In this document: positions 13,618 to 19,180 of the stretch, one piece after another | How positions within the stretch are numbered: position 1 is the first letter of the stretch | Layout of the letters: each line of letters opens with the position of its first letter | Origin: an archaeon | Lineage (GTDB): Archaea > Nanobdellota > Nanobdellia > SCGC-AAA011-G17 > PNOQ01 | Reading direction: 5' to 3' | Length of the DNA: 19,180 bases | Assembly: GCA_021107835.1 (NCBI GenBank) | Contig: JAIOSD010000062.1 | Coordinates: forward strand, 1 to 19,180 | The notes under the pieces: model-generated | Seen by the model: the letters and a program-made list of their open reading frames with translations, nothing else | What the model was told of the DNA's origin: nothing | Databases searched by the model: none | Translations under genes and position numbers: made by a program

Positions 13618-14265
13618 ATGTTAGGGGTGGAAATTAATAGAACTATAAAATTATTAATGATATCTGATATTTTTTTAGTTGTTGGTTTTGGATTAATTAG
13701 TCCGATTTTAGCTATTTTTATTAAAGATAATATTATTGGTGGTTCTATTTTTGCTGCTGGATTGGCTAGTACTGTTTTTTTGGTTACAAGATCTGTTATT
13801 CAGTTGCCTTTTTCAAAATATGTTGATGAGAGAAAAGATAAGCTAAAATGGTTGATTATTGGTACTTTTTTGTTTAGTTTAGTCCCATTTATTTATATTT
13901 TTGCTACTCATATTGTTCATATTTATATTGCACAAATGATTCATGGGGTTGGTGTTGCTTTAGCATATCCTACTTGGATGGGGTTGTGGAGCACCCATTT
14001 AGATAAAAAACATGAAAGCTTTGAGTGGGGATTTTATGGTAGTGTTACGGGTATAGTTGCTGCTGGAACTGCTGCAATTGGAGCAGCACTTGCTCAATTT
14101 GTTGGATTTAGCTATACGTTTATTTTTGTTGGTTTAATGAGTTTATGTGGGGCTGGAATTTTGTTTAAATTAAGAGGAGAAGATAAAGAACCTAAGCAAA
14201 TTAAGCTTACTCATTACCATAAAAGCAAGAAATTAGGGCATAAAAAACATATGAGGCAAGTTTAA
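13618..14265 (+). CDS. Half-size major facilitator superfamily (MFS) membrane protein
   Basis: A 215-residue protein with six membrane helices, corresponding to the N-terminal half of a 12-helix MFS transporter. Helix 1 is IKLLMISDIFLVVGFGLISP. The loop after helix 2 has an MFS motif-A-like sequence (QLPFSKYVDERKDKLKW), and helix 4 carries IHGVGVALAYPTWMGLW. After helix 6 the chain ends in a hydrophilic, basic tail rich in Lys and His (HYHKSKKLGHKKHMRQV) instead of continuing into a second half. The tail and a clean TAA stop suggest a genuine short protein rather than a fresh truncation, and no remnant of a C-terminal half is evident in the 261 bases downstream. It may work as a homodimer. 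Substrate unknown. Confidence 0.75.
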   Translation: MLGVEINRTIKLLMISDIFLVVGFGLISPILAIFIKDNIIGGSIFAAGLASTVFLVTRSVIQLPFSKYVDERKDKLKWLIIGTFLFSLVPFIYIFATHIVHIYIAQMIHGVGVALAYPTWMGLWSTHLDKKHESFEWGFYGSVTGIVAAGTAAIGAALAQFVGFSYTFIFVGLMSLCGAGILFKLRGEDKEPKQIKLTHYHKSKKLGHKKHMRQV

Positions 14266-14526
14266 CTATCTACTCTAACATATAGGTTTAAATTTAAAAG
14301 TCTTTATAAACAGTTAGAATCAAAATACTCTTAGGTCTTAATGTTTTCAACGGTTTTTGGCGATTCCGAATGAAAATACACACGAATTGTATCAAGTCTT
14401 AATTTGATTTATCTTGAAAAAGCATCTTAATTTGGCGATTAGACACGTTTTCTTAGTAGGAATTTACATTTCCTAATATATAAACATTGTTGTAATAAAA
14501 AATACACATGGGGGATAAAGAAAAAA
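14266..14526 (+). promoter_or_regulatory. ftsZ upstream region with two TATA boxes, short repeats and a Shine-Dalgarno
   Basis: This 261-base spacer has no convincing gene. A distal TATA (TTTATAAA, 14303-14310) and a proximal one (TAATATATAAAC, 14474-14485) are visible. The proximal box predicts a start near 14505, and GGGGGAT (14510-14516) ten bases before the ATG is a good Shine-Dalgarno. Between the two boxes the decamer TTTGGCGATT occurs twice (14356-14365 and 14431-14440), and TCTTAAT occurs at 14336, 14397 and 14425. These could be regulator sites or part of a small RNA made from the distal promoter; neither can be decided by eye. Confidence 0.5.
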
Positions 14527-15606
14527 ATGGAATTTATTATACAAGATGCATTAAAAAATGCAGAGGAAAATTTTAACGTAGAAGACTTACAAGTAGGAAA
14601 AGCTAATATGAAGGTTATTGGTGTTGGTGGTGCTGGATCTAACATTGCTTCTTGGTTATATAAGAAAGGGATTAATGGTGCAGAAGTTATTGTTGCTAAT
14701 ACAGATAAACAACACTTAGATATATCTCAAGCAGATAGGAATCTCCTTTTAGGGAGAGAATTAACTCGAGGATTAGGTTGTGGCGGATATCTAGAAAAAG
14801 GAAGAGAATCTGCTAAAGAAAGTATGCAAGAATTAAGAGAAATAGTTAAAGGTACTGATATGGTATTTGTTGCTGCTGGAATGGGTGGTGGAACTGGAAC
14901 TGGTGCTGCGCCTGTTATTGCACAATTAGCTAAAGAGACTGGTGCAATTGTTATTGCTGTTGTAACTATGCCTTTTGATATTGAAAAAGCAAGATGTGAT
15001 AAGGCTGAATTTGGGTTGCAACAACTAAGAGAGGTTTGCGATACTGTTATTGTGTTGGATAATAATAGATTGAGCACAGTTGCTGGACAATTACCATTAC
15101 AACAAGCATTTGCGGTAGCTAATGAGCTATTATCTACAATGATTAAGAGTATTGTTGAGATAATTGCATTGCCAAGTTTGGTTAATTTGGATTATGCAGA
15201 TGTTAAGACAATTATGAAAGAAGGTGGAGTTTCGGTTATTGGAGTTGGAGAATCTGGCTCAGAAAATAAGGTAACTGAAGCAGTTAATAGAGCATTATCT
15301 AATCCTTTGTTGGATGTAAGTTATGAGGGTGCAACTGGTGCCTTGATACATATAACTGGCGGAGCAGATATGTTATTAGATGATGTTGAGCAAGTTGGTA
15401 AAACTGTTACAAAAACGCTTGATCCAGATGCAATGGTTATCTGGGGAGCTCACATAGACCCAAATATGGAAGGTAAAATAAGAGTTATGACTATCATAAC
15501 TGGAGTTTCTTCTCCATATATTCTTGGAAAGATTGATAGAACTCAATTACAAGCTGAAAAAGCTACTCAAATTGGCCAAGAATTGGGTATTGACATGCTT
15601 AAGTAG
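14527..15606 (+). CDS. ftsZ: Cell division GTPase FtsZ
   Basis: Tubulin-like GTPase that polymerises into the division ring; 359 residues. Visible motifs are the N-terminal nucleotide-binding VIGVGGAGSN (30-39), VANTDKQHL, the tubulin signature GGGTGTGAAPVIAQL (from 120), and VTMPFDIEKARCDKAEFGL. The T7 loop NLDYADVKTIM (220-230) supplies the Asp that completes GTP hydrolysis in the next subunit. The C-terminal domain ends after DPNMEGKIRVMTIITGVS with only a short tail and no obvious partner-binding peptide. The usual GLGAGGNPE segment reads GLGCGGYLE here, an unusual change beside the nucleotide. A 20-residue leader precedes the core. Whether it is FtsZ1 or FtsZ2 cannot be said without a tree. 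It stands alone, with its own promoters and a strong 3' terminator. Confidence 0.95.
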   Translation: MEFIIQDALKNAEENFNVEDLQVGKANMKVIGVGGAGSNIASWLYKKGINGAEVIVANTDKQHLDISQADRNLLLGRELTRGLGCGGYLEKGRESAKESMQELREIVKGTDMVFVAAGMGGGTGTGAAPVIAQLAKETGAIVIAVVTMPFDIEKARCDKAEFGLQQLREVCDTVIVLDNNRLSTVAGQLPLQQAFAVANELLSTMIKSIVEIIALPSLVNLDYADVKTIMKEGGVSVIGVGESGSENKVTEAVNRALSNPLLDVSYEGATGALIHITGGADMLLDDVEQVGKTVTKTLDPDAMVIWGAHIDPNMEGKIRVMTIITGVSSPYILGKIDRTQLQAEKATQIGQELGIDMLK

Positions 15607-15660
15607 TGGGTTAAGATTAAAGTTCATTCTTTAACCCCCCACAAACTAACTCACTACTTA
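15600..15660 (+). other. Nested stem structure around the ftsZ stop codon
   Basis: TAAGTAGTG (15600-15608), which contains the TAG stop, is the exact reverse complement of CACTACTTA (15652-15660). Inside it, GGGTTAA (15608-15614) pairs with TTAACCC (15631-15637). The transcript could fold into a nested hairpin just before the terminator at 15671, perhaps affecting mRNA stability. Confidence 0.5.
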
Positions 15661-15670
15661 GTTTTGGTTG

Positions 15671-15713
15671 GGAAGAAGGGGCAATACCTTTTCTTCCTTT
15701 TTATTTCTTTTTT
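15671..15713 (+). terminator. Hairpin plus T-tract terminator of ftsZ
   Basis: GGAAGAAGGGG (15671-15681) pairs with CCTTTTCTTCC (15687-15697) over 11 base pairs, two of them G-U, around a five-base loop CAATA. A T-rich run (15698-15713) follows at once. This has the form of a bacterial intrinsic terminator; in archaea the T-tract alone would often suffice. The right arm and T-tract are repeated at 16464-16491. Confidence 0.7.
15684..15711 (+). repeat. 28-base direct repeat, copy 1 (terminator right half)
   Basis: Identical over 28 bases to 16464-16491. This copy comprises the end of the loop, the right arm and most of the T-tract of the ftsZ terminator. Identity ends sharply at both borders. 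Confidence 0.85.
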
Positions 15714-15785
15714 AAAAAATTCTTCTTGTCTAAATTATTTTAGTTTGTTTGACTGTTATTACTTATAAGTTGTTATAAATAGAAA

Positions 15786-15797
15786 GATTTATATATA
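15786..15797 (+). promoter_or_regulatory. TATA box of the 121-residue gene
   Basis: GATTTATATATA about 35 bases before the ATG at 15826, predicting a leader of about ten bases. A second TATA-like run (GGTATATAAT, about 15806-15815) is too close to the ATG to serve this start. Confidence 0.5.
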
Positions 15798-15825
15798 GGA
15801 AAATTTGGTATATAATTGATTAAAA

Positions 15826-16191
15826 ATGGCAGATAAAAAATCATTAGAATCAAGAGCAGAACAAGTATTAAGCATAATTAGAAGAAGAGGTCTGGAAGTA
15901 GTTAATCCATTCTTTAGGGTGTGTGACCCAGAAATAAGACAAGCATATTTGTACGGATTAACAGAAGAGATTTTTACGGAGAAAGATGTACAAGAAGCGC
16001 AAGCAGTGTACCAATCTAGAGAACTAACAAGACGCGCCCTTAGTAGTGTTGATTCTTCAGATAGTTACCGACAAAGATTGATAAACAGAATAAACAATGG
16101 CGGCGGATGGAGTTCTGACGCTGATGCAAGAAGAGAACTTGAAAGGTACGGAGAAACAAGAAGAAAAGACATTGATGAAGGAATTTGGTAA
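15826..16191 (+). CDS. Uncharacterised 121-residue charged helical protein
   Basis: Not recognised. It is soluble, mostly helical and rich in Arg, Glu and Asp, with one cysteine (in FFRVCDPEIR). A first segment (1-60) reads like paired helices (LESRAEQVLSIIRRRGLEVV, then FTEKDVQEAQAVYQSREL). A Gly/Ser break NNGGGWSSDAD at about 91-101 leads to a final helix (RRELERYGETRRKDIDEGIW). There is no signal peptide, membrane helix or known catalytic motif. Its codon use (AGA for Arg throughout, A-ending codons) fits a native gene. It stands alone between ftsZ and a long spacer and has its own promoter. Confidence 0.65.
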   Translation: MADKKSLESRAEQVLSIIRRRGLEVVNPFFRVCDPEIRQAYLYGLTEEIFTEKDVQEAQAVYQSRELTRRALSSVDSSDSYRQRLINRINNGGGWSSDADARRELERYGETRRKDIDEGIW

Positions 16192-16503
16192 TTCATAAAA
16201 ATAAGAGATTTAATTACTACTCCATTAAAGTTTTAGTTTTTACATTCTAATATTGTAATAAGTTACACAAAGCCACATCTGTTTTTATTATTTTAGTAAG
16301 AATTCAATTGGATTTACACTTATTATTGGCACCTTTTCTTTTAAATCTTTATTTTGTCAATCTTACACTTCTTTTTTATACACTAATTTGTTTATATAGG
16401 ACCCTATCAATCTTTAGGTAAAGTATTATACAAAGAGGATTCGAACTTTCTGATTACTCGATGATACCTTTTCTTCCTTTTTATTTCTTTTAAGTGGTTA
16501 CAA
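16192..16503. other. 312-base spacer: no protein gene seen; possible small RNA and repeat copy
   Basis: No reading frame here looks coding on either strand. What can be seen is a plus-strand TATA-like element (GTTTATATAG, 16390-16399), about 70 bases of sequence, and then a T-rich tract (16480-16491) that is the second copy of the 28-base repeat. On the minus strand GTTCGAATCC (16438-16447 region) matches the T-arm of tRNAs, but a complete tRNA cannot be folded around it. The first 190 bases are plain A+T-rich sequence. Confidence 0.5.
16464..16491 (+). repeat. 28-base direct repeat, copy 2 (orphan terminator half)
   Basis: Exact copy of 15684-15711, placed 780 bases downstream. The left hairpin arm present at the ftsZ terminator is missing, so only the pyrimidine arm and T-tract remain. 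It could still end transcription ahead of the kinase-like gene, as archaeal terminators need mainly T-runs. Confidence 0.85.
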
Positions 16504-16512
16504 TTGGAAAGG

Positions 16513-16520
16513 TTTATAAA
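16513..16520 (+). promoter_or_regulatory. TATA box of the kinase-like gene
   Basis: TTTATAAA centred about 26 bases before the ATG at 16543. It lies within the reading frame if a TTG at 16504 were used as start, which argues for the ATG. Confidence 0.6.
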
Positions 16521-16542
16521 GTGGATTTATTTTTTTAATGCA

Positions 16543-17196
16543 ATGTTTATCGGACAACCGCTTGGATTATATGTGGCCAGATTTCTTGGTTACGATGTAG
16601 AAAAAAGATACCTTGGGGCATCTTGTTTAGTTCTAAAAGTTAGGGAACAAGGCAATGAGGAAATCCCTTTTATTATTAAAGTTGCAAGGGATGGGTTTTC
16701 TCAGGCTCATATTTTAAGGGATGGCGAAGCTCTTGAAATGTTAGATGGAATAGAAGATGTGCCTGAGATTCTTTTTCTTAGAGAAGGTTTACCAGATAAG
16801 AAGAGGTATGGTTTAAGGGGTCTTTATTGTTTGGGAAAAGAGAGAATTTTAAGGTTTGTTGGTCAAAATTACCCAGAGATTCCTTGCAATGAAGGGCCAT
16901 CTATTCTTGTGAGGGGTTATGTTACAGGGCCTCTTTTATCTGAAAAAGGAGTTAGATTGGATTCTAAAGCAGAGGCAAGGCTAGAAGAAACAGTAAAAAG
17001 GATTCATCAAGCAGGAATTGCAAGATTAGATTTAGAAAAGAAACCCCAAAATGTGCTAATTGGTCTGGATGGATCTCCAAGACTCTTTGAATTTGGAAAG
17101 GGTATCTTCAGAGGAGAAGCTTCTAATAGGGAGTTTGGAAAGCTTTGTTACAAAGATCGATGTGATCTGGAAAGACTATCAAAATATAATGATTAA
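16543..17196 (+). CDS. Divergent protein-kinase-like protein
   Basis: A 217-residue protein with the outline of a small kinase fold (RIO/Bud32/Kdo-kinase type). The candidate ATP-binding lysine is Lys46 in PFIIKVARD, and a Glu in GEALEM (about 62-67) could be its partner. The hinge region holds ILVRGYVTGPLL. The catalytic loop reads IHQAGIARLDLEKKPQNVLI (154-173) with Asp163 and Asn170, followed by RLFEFGKG where DFG has become EFG (Glu183). The spacing from Asp to Asn is two residues longer than in the standard HRDLKPEN loop. It may therefore be a weak kinase or a binding-only pseudokinase. I start it at the ATG at 16543, not the TTG at 16504, because of the TATA at 16513-16520. It ends soon after the EFG motif, so the C-lobe is minimal. 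Target unknown; the next gene (nrdR) has its own promoter. Confidence 0.65.
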   Translation: MFIGQPLGLYVARFLGYDVEKRYLGASCLVLKVREQGNEEIPFIIKVARDGFSQAHILRDGEALEMLDGIEDVPEILFLREGLPDKKRYGLRGLYCLGKERILRFVGQNYPEIPCNEGPSILVRGYVTGPLLSEKGVRLDSKAEARLEETVKRIHQAGIARLDLEKKPQNVLIGLDGSPRLFEFGKGIFRGEASNREFGKLCYKDRCDLERLSKYND

Positions 17197-17237
17197 ATAA
17201 TACTCTTTAGAACTATTTCTTTTTATTAGCTAAATAC

Positions 17238-17245
17238 TTATATAG
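17238..17245 (+). promoter_or_regulatory. TATA box of the nrdR-ribonucleotide reductase operon
   Basis: TTATATAG predicts transcription from about 17267, inside the first NrdR-box-like site. The leader would be about 44 bases and holds the second site. Confidence 0.55.
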
Positions 17246-17259
17246 GGGAATATCAAGAA

Positions 17260-17275
17260 ACACAAGATGTTGTAT
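17260..17275 (+). promoter_or_regulatory. NrdR box 1
   Basis: ACACAAGATGTTGTAT is a close match to the bacterial NrdR box (ACACWATATATWGTGT). It overlaps the predicted transcription start. Its centre is 33 bases from the second box, near the roughly three-turn spacing known for paired NrdR boxes. Confidence 0.65.
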
Positions 17276-17292
17276 GGTTTTAGTTCAAACAT

Positions 17293-17308
17293 ACACAATA
17301 TATTGTAA
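17293..17308 (+). promoter_or_regulatory. NrdR box 2
   Basis: ACACAATATATTGTAA contains the perfect palindrome ACAATATATTGT (17295-17306) and fits the NrdR-box consensus. It ends two bases before the nrdR ATG, where a bound repressor would block elongation. Confidence 0.75.
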
Positions 17309-17310
17309 AA

Positions 17311-17763
17311 ATGAGGTGTGTATTCTGCGGCAATGAGTCGCTAAAAGTGGTGGATAAGAGAACGCATTCAATAGATTCTATTAGAAGAAGGCGTGAATGC
17401 TTGAAATGTGGGAAAAGATTTACAACCTATGAAAGGTCAGAAACGGTTAATTTACGGGTTGTAAAGAAGTCTGGGGAAAGAGAGCAGTTTGATAAGAATA
17501 AGATATTACAAGGTTTTTTGAAAGCATGTGAAAAAAGGCCTGTTACTACAGAACAAATAAATGATGCTTTAAGAGAGATTGAAACAGAGTTGAGGAGTAA
17601 TGATACTGAAGAAATAAATTCAGGTGTTATTGGTGAAATGGTCATGAGGAAGTTGAAGGGGTTAGATAAGATTGCATATGTTCGTTTTGCTTCAGTATAC
17701 AAAGACTTTGCTGATATGAAATCTTTTGAAGATTTAATTAAGAACTTAAGGAAGGGGGGATAG
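17311..17763 (+). CDS. nrdR: Transcriptional repressor NrdR
   Basis: A 150-residue repressor of ribonucleotide reductase genes. The N-terminal zinc ribbon has Cys3, Cys6, Cys30 and Cys33 in MRCVFCGNESLKVVDKR and RRRECLKCGKRFTTYER. Residues 47-137 form an ATP-cone (VVKKSGEREQFDKNKILQGF, then IGEMVMRKLKGLDKIAYVRF) that senses ATP and dATP. The length and motif order match bacterial NrdR closely. It lies three bases upstream of a ribonucleotide reductase gene, and the two boxes before it indicate autoregulation of the pair: high dATP should shut both off. NrdR is mainly a bacterial protein, so lateral acquisition is plausible. No Shine-Dalgarno sequence is evident. The start is fixed by the first zinc cysteine at residue 3. 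Confidence 0.95.
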   Translation: MRCVFCGNESLKVVDKRTHSIDSIRRRRECLKCGKRFTTYERSETVNLRVVKKSGEREQFDKNKILQGFLKACEKRPVTTEQINDALREIETELRSNDTEEINSGVIGEMVMRKLKGLDKIAYVRFASVYKDFADMKSFEDLIKNLRKGG

Positions 17764-17766
17764 AAT

Positions 17767-19180
17767 TTGGGTGGAGATGCAGTAGATGAATTACTTGAAA
17801 GTTATGTTGGTAATCTTAGAATAAAAGGAGTAAAAATATATGAAGATCCTGTCGTTCTAGCAAAATATGATTTACTACCTGCTTATGTTGGAGAAGCAAC
17901 TGCTACAAGGTTAAAAGACCCAGTCCATAACCCTATGTACGATAAGATTTTCTTAGATAAATGGGGCAGGAGAGATACTGGAACAAATAAATACTGTGAA
18001 ACTCCTGAGATTGTTTTTTATAGAGCCGCAAAGCTAGTGGCAGATGGATTAGTTGCAAATGATGATTCTTTAAATAACTCTGATATTGTTCGTGATGTAT
18101 TTGGTAAATTTGCTGCGAGGGAGATTTTTCCAAATACCCCGTACATGGCAAATGGCGGTCACAGATTAATGGCGGATGATCTTGAAGGAAGATTGCAAGT
18201 AGCAGAAAATCCAACACAATATGCCTTTTTATTAGCAGATCTCGAACAAGAAAGGAAAGTAAGAGAACAATTATTTGCTTGTTTTGTATTGGGCATTTAT
18301 GATTCTAGACATAGTATTTTTACCACACTTAGAGAGGCAGCAGACATACAAGCTTCTGTTGGTGGAACTGGTTTTAATTGGTCTCAATTAAGGCCAGGAT
18401 TAGAACCAATAGCAGGAACTGGTGGTATAACTGATGGACCTGTTTCTTTTATGGGAATGTATTCTTCAGCTTTAGGTAAAACAATTAACCAGGGCGGAAA
18501 AAGAGATGGGGCAAATATGTTCATGTTGGATACAAATCATCCAGACATTATGAGATTTATCTATTCCAAAAGAGAAGAGGGTGAGATTCCTGCAGCAAAT
18601 ATGTCTGTGGCTATTGATCACGATTTCATGAAGGCAACCCAACAAGAAGGGGAAGGAAGATATTACAGATTAAGAAATCCCCACTTCAATCCAGAGGAAA
18701 GGCCCCATATACCTGAATTTTATAGTTTTGATCAACTAAGGCAAGGATTAGATTTTGCTGCGGGTAATGTAAAGGCAAGGGTATCTATGATATTATCCGA
18801 AGATGGAACTAAGGTATTAAGTCCTTGGTTACATGAGGGTATGGATTCATCCTACAAATTAATCGGAAAAATTGGGGAAGATGGATATATCTTATTAGAT
18901 TCTCACAAAATTTTAGGGCATTTATCCTACAGCGCTTGGTTTAATGGCGAACCTGGAATGATTTTTACTGGAACTATTAATGATGTAAATCCAGTCCATC
19001 CAAGATATTACAAGGAATCACTTTTAGAGAACAAGGTAGCCACAGAACAAATTCCAAAGATCGCGGGATTGGTTAATGATGGAATGGATCTGGAAACTGC
19101 AGTTGATTTTTATGTTGATGATGTTGACTCAGAAGGAAAGCCGGTTAATCTCCCAGTTGGTATTGGTATAATAAGAGCTA
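17767..19180 (+). CDS. Ribonucleotide reductase large subunit, probably B12-dependent class II (3' end outside the window)
   Basis: Reduces ribonucleotides to deoxyribonucleotides. About 471 residues are present and open to the window edge. Family landmarks: REIFPNTPYMANGG (118-131); QLFACFVLGIYDS (168-180), whose Cys172 is the first of the redox cysteines; GGTGFNWSQLRP (199-210); DGPVSFM; NQGGKRDGANMFMLDTNHPD (241-260); AANMSVAIDHDFM (276-288); and EPGMIF. The finger-loop cysteine and glutamate should follow PGMIF but are hard to place in this sequence. Class II is inferred from the general look and from pairing with NrdR in an apparent anaerobe; whether an nrdB follows cannot be seen. No ATP-cone is visible at the N terminus. 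The only credible start is TTG at 17767, preceded by GGGGGGAT in the end of nrdR, so translation is coupled to nrdR. Confidence 0.85.
   Translation, partial: MGGDAVDELLESYVGNLRIKGVKIYEDPVVLAKYDLLPAYVGEATATRLKDPVHNPMYDKIFLDKWGRRDTGTNKYCETPEIVFYRAAKLVADGLVANDDSLNNSDIVRDVFGKFAAREIFPNTPYMANGGHRLMADDLEGRLQVAENPTQYAFLLADLEQERKVREQLFACFVLGIYDSRHSIFTTLREAADIQASVGGTGFNWSQLRPGLEPIAGTGGITDGPVSFMGMYSSALGKTINQGGKRDGANMFMLDTNHPDIMRFIYSKREEGEIPAANMSVAIDHDFMKATQQEGEGRYYRLRNPHFNPEERPHIPEFYSFDQLRQGLDFAAGNVKARVSMILSEDGTKVLSPWLHEGMDSSYKLIGKIGEDGYILLDSHKILGHLSYSAWFNGEPGMIFTGTINDVNPVHPRYYKESLLENKVATEQIPKIAGLVNDGMDLETAVDFYVDDVDSEGKPVNLPVGIGIIRA

Noticed and set aside
14341..14373. Ten-codon frame (MFSTVFGDSE) upstream of ftsZ as a leader peptide
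   Set aside because: Too short, no Shine-Dalgarno sequence, and far from ftsZ; most likely chance.
14727..15077. Minus-strand frame of 116 codons inside ftsZ
   Set aside because: Antisense of conserved FtsZ motifs; the Pro/Ser/Ala-rich translation mirrors the glycine loops of FtsZ.
16400..16520. Intact tRNA gene on the minus strand around GTTCGAATCC
   Set aside because: The flanking bases do not form the T-stem or acceptor stem, and no anticodon or D arm could be placed.
17933..18217. Minus-strand frame of 94 codons inside the reductase gene
   Set aside because: The plus strand encodes a continuous ribonucleotide reductase with family motifs across the same bases.

Overview
The window comes from an A+T-rich archaeal genome, most likely a small-genome DPANN lineage of the Woesearchaeota/Pacearchaeota type. 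The evidence is a TATA-binding protein gene, the archaeal amidotransferase subunit GatD, and many start codons that lie about 26 bases after a TATA box, as in leaderless archaeal mRNAs. There is also an archaeal DUF2683-type protein and Cys-rich secreted proteins of a kind common in these lineages. The lineage is inferred; no rRNA is present.

Left part (1-3740, all minus strand): the start of a DUF2683-like gene, then TBP, then a tight six-gene operon. The operon reads from 3687 down to 753: DUF5320 protein, two half-size ArsP/DUF318-type permeases, a NifX-like dinitrogenase-cofactor-family protein, a DUF134 helix-turn-helix regulator with a zinc ribbon, and a secreted thioredoxin domain fused to a CcdA-like membrane electron carrier. 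Its promoter has a TATA box, a perfect 20-bp palindrome and a strong Shine-Dalgarno sequence. This looks like a self-regulated redox or metal(loid)-handling cassette.

Surface part (3779-7940, minus): a two-gene operon for a 1156-residue secreted, Cys-rich repeat protein and a membrane-anchored fibronectin-III protein.

Middle (8097-13585): a HAD-family 5'-nucleotidase-like gene divergent from an agmatinase-family gene, a small membrane protein, a membrane-anchored clan-A glycoside hydrolase, a membrane protein with a CxxCGYANG motif, gatD interrupted by one in-frame TGA, and an unrecognised 233-residue protein.

Right part (13618-19180, plus strand): a half-size MFS protein, ftsZ with a structured 3' region ending in a hairpin terminator, an unrecognised 121-residue gene, a 312-base spacer carrying a 28-base exact copy of half of that terminator, a degenerate kinase-like gene, and nrdR followed by a ribonucleotide reductase large-subunit gene that runs off the window. 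Two NrdR-box-like sites precede nrdR, so nrdR probably represses itself and the reductase.

No CRISPR array, insertion sequence, rRNA or intact tRNA was seen. The points most worth a second look are the TGA in gatD, the palindrome-controlled redox cassette, the NrdR boxes in an archaeon, and the duplicated half-terminator.
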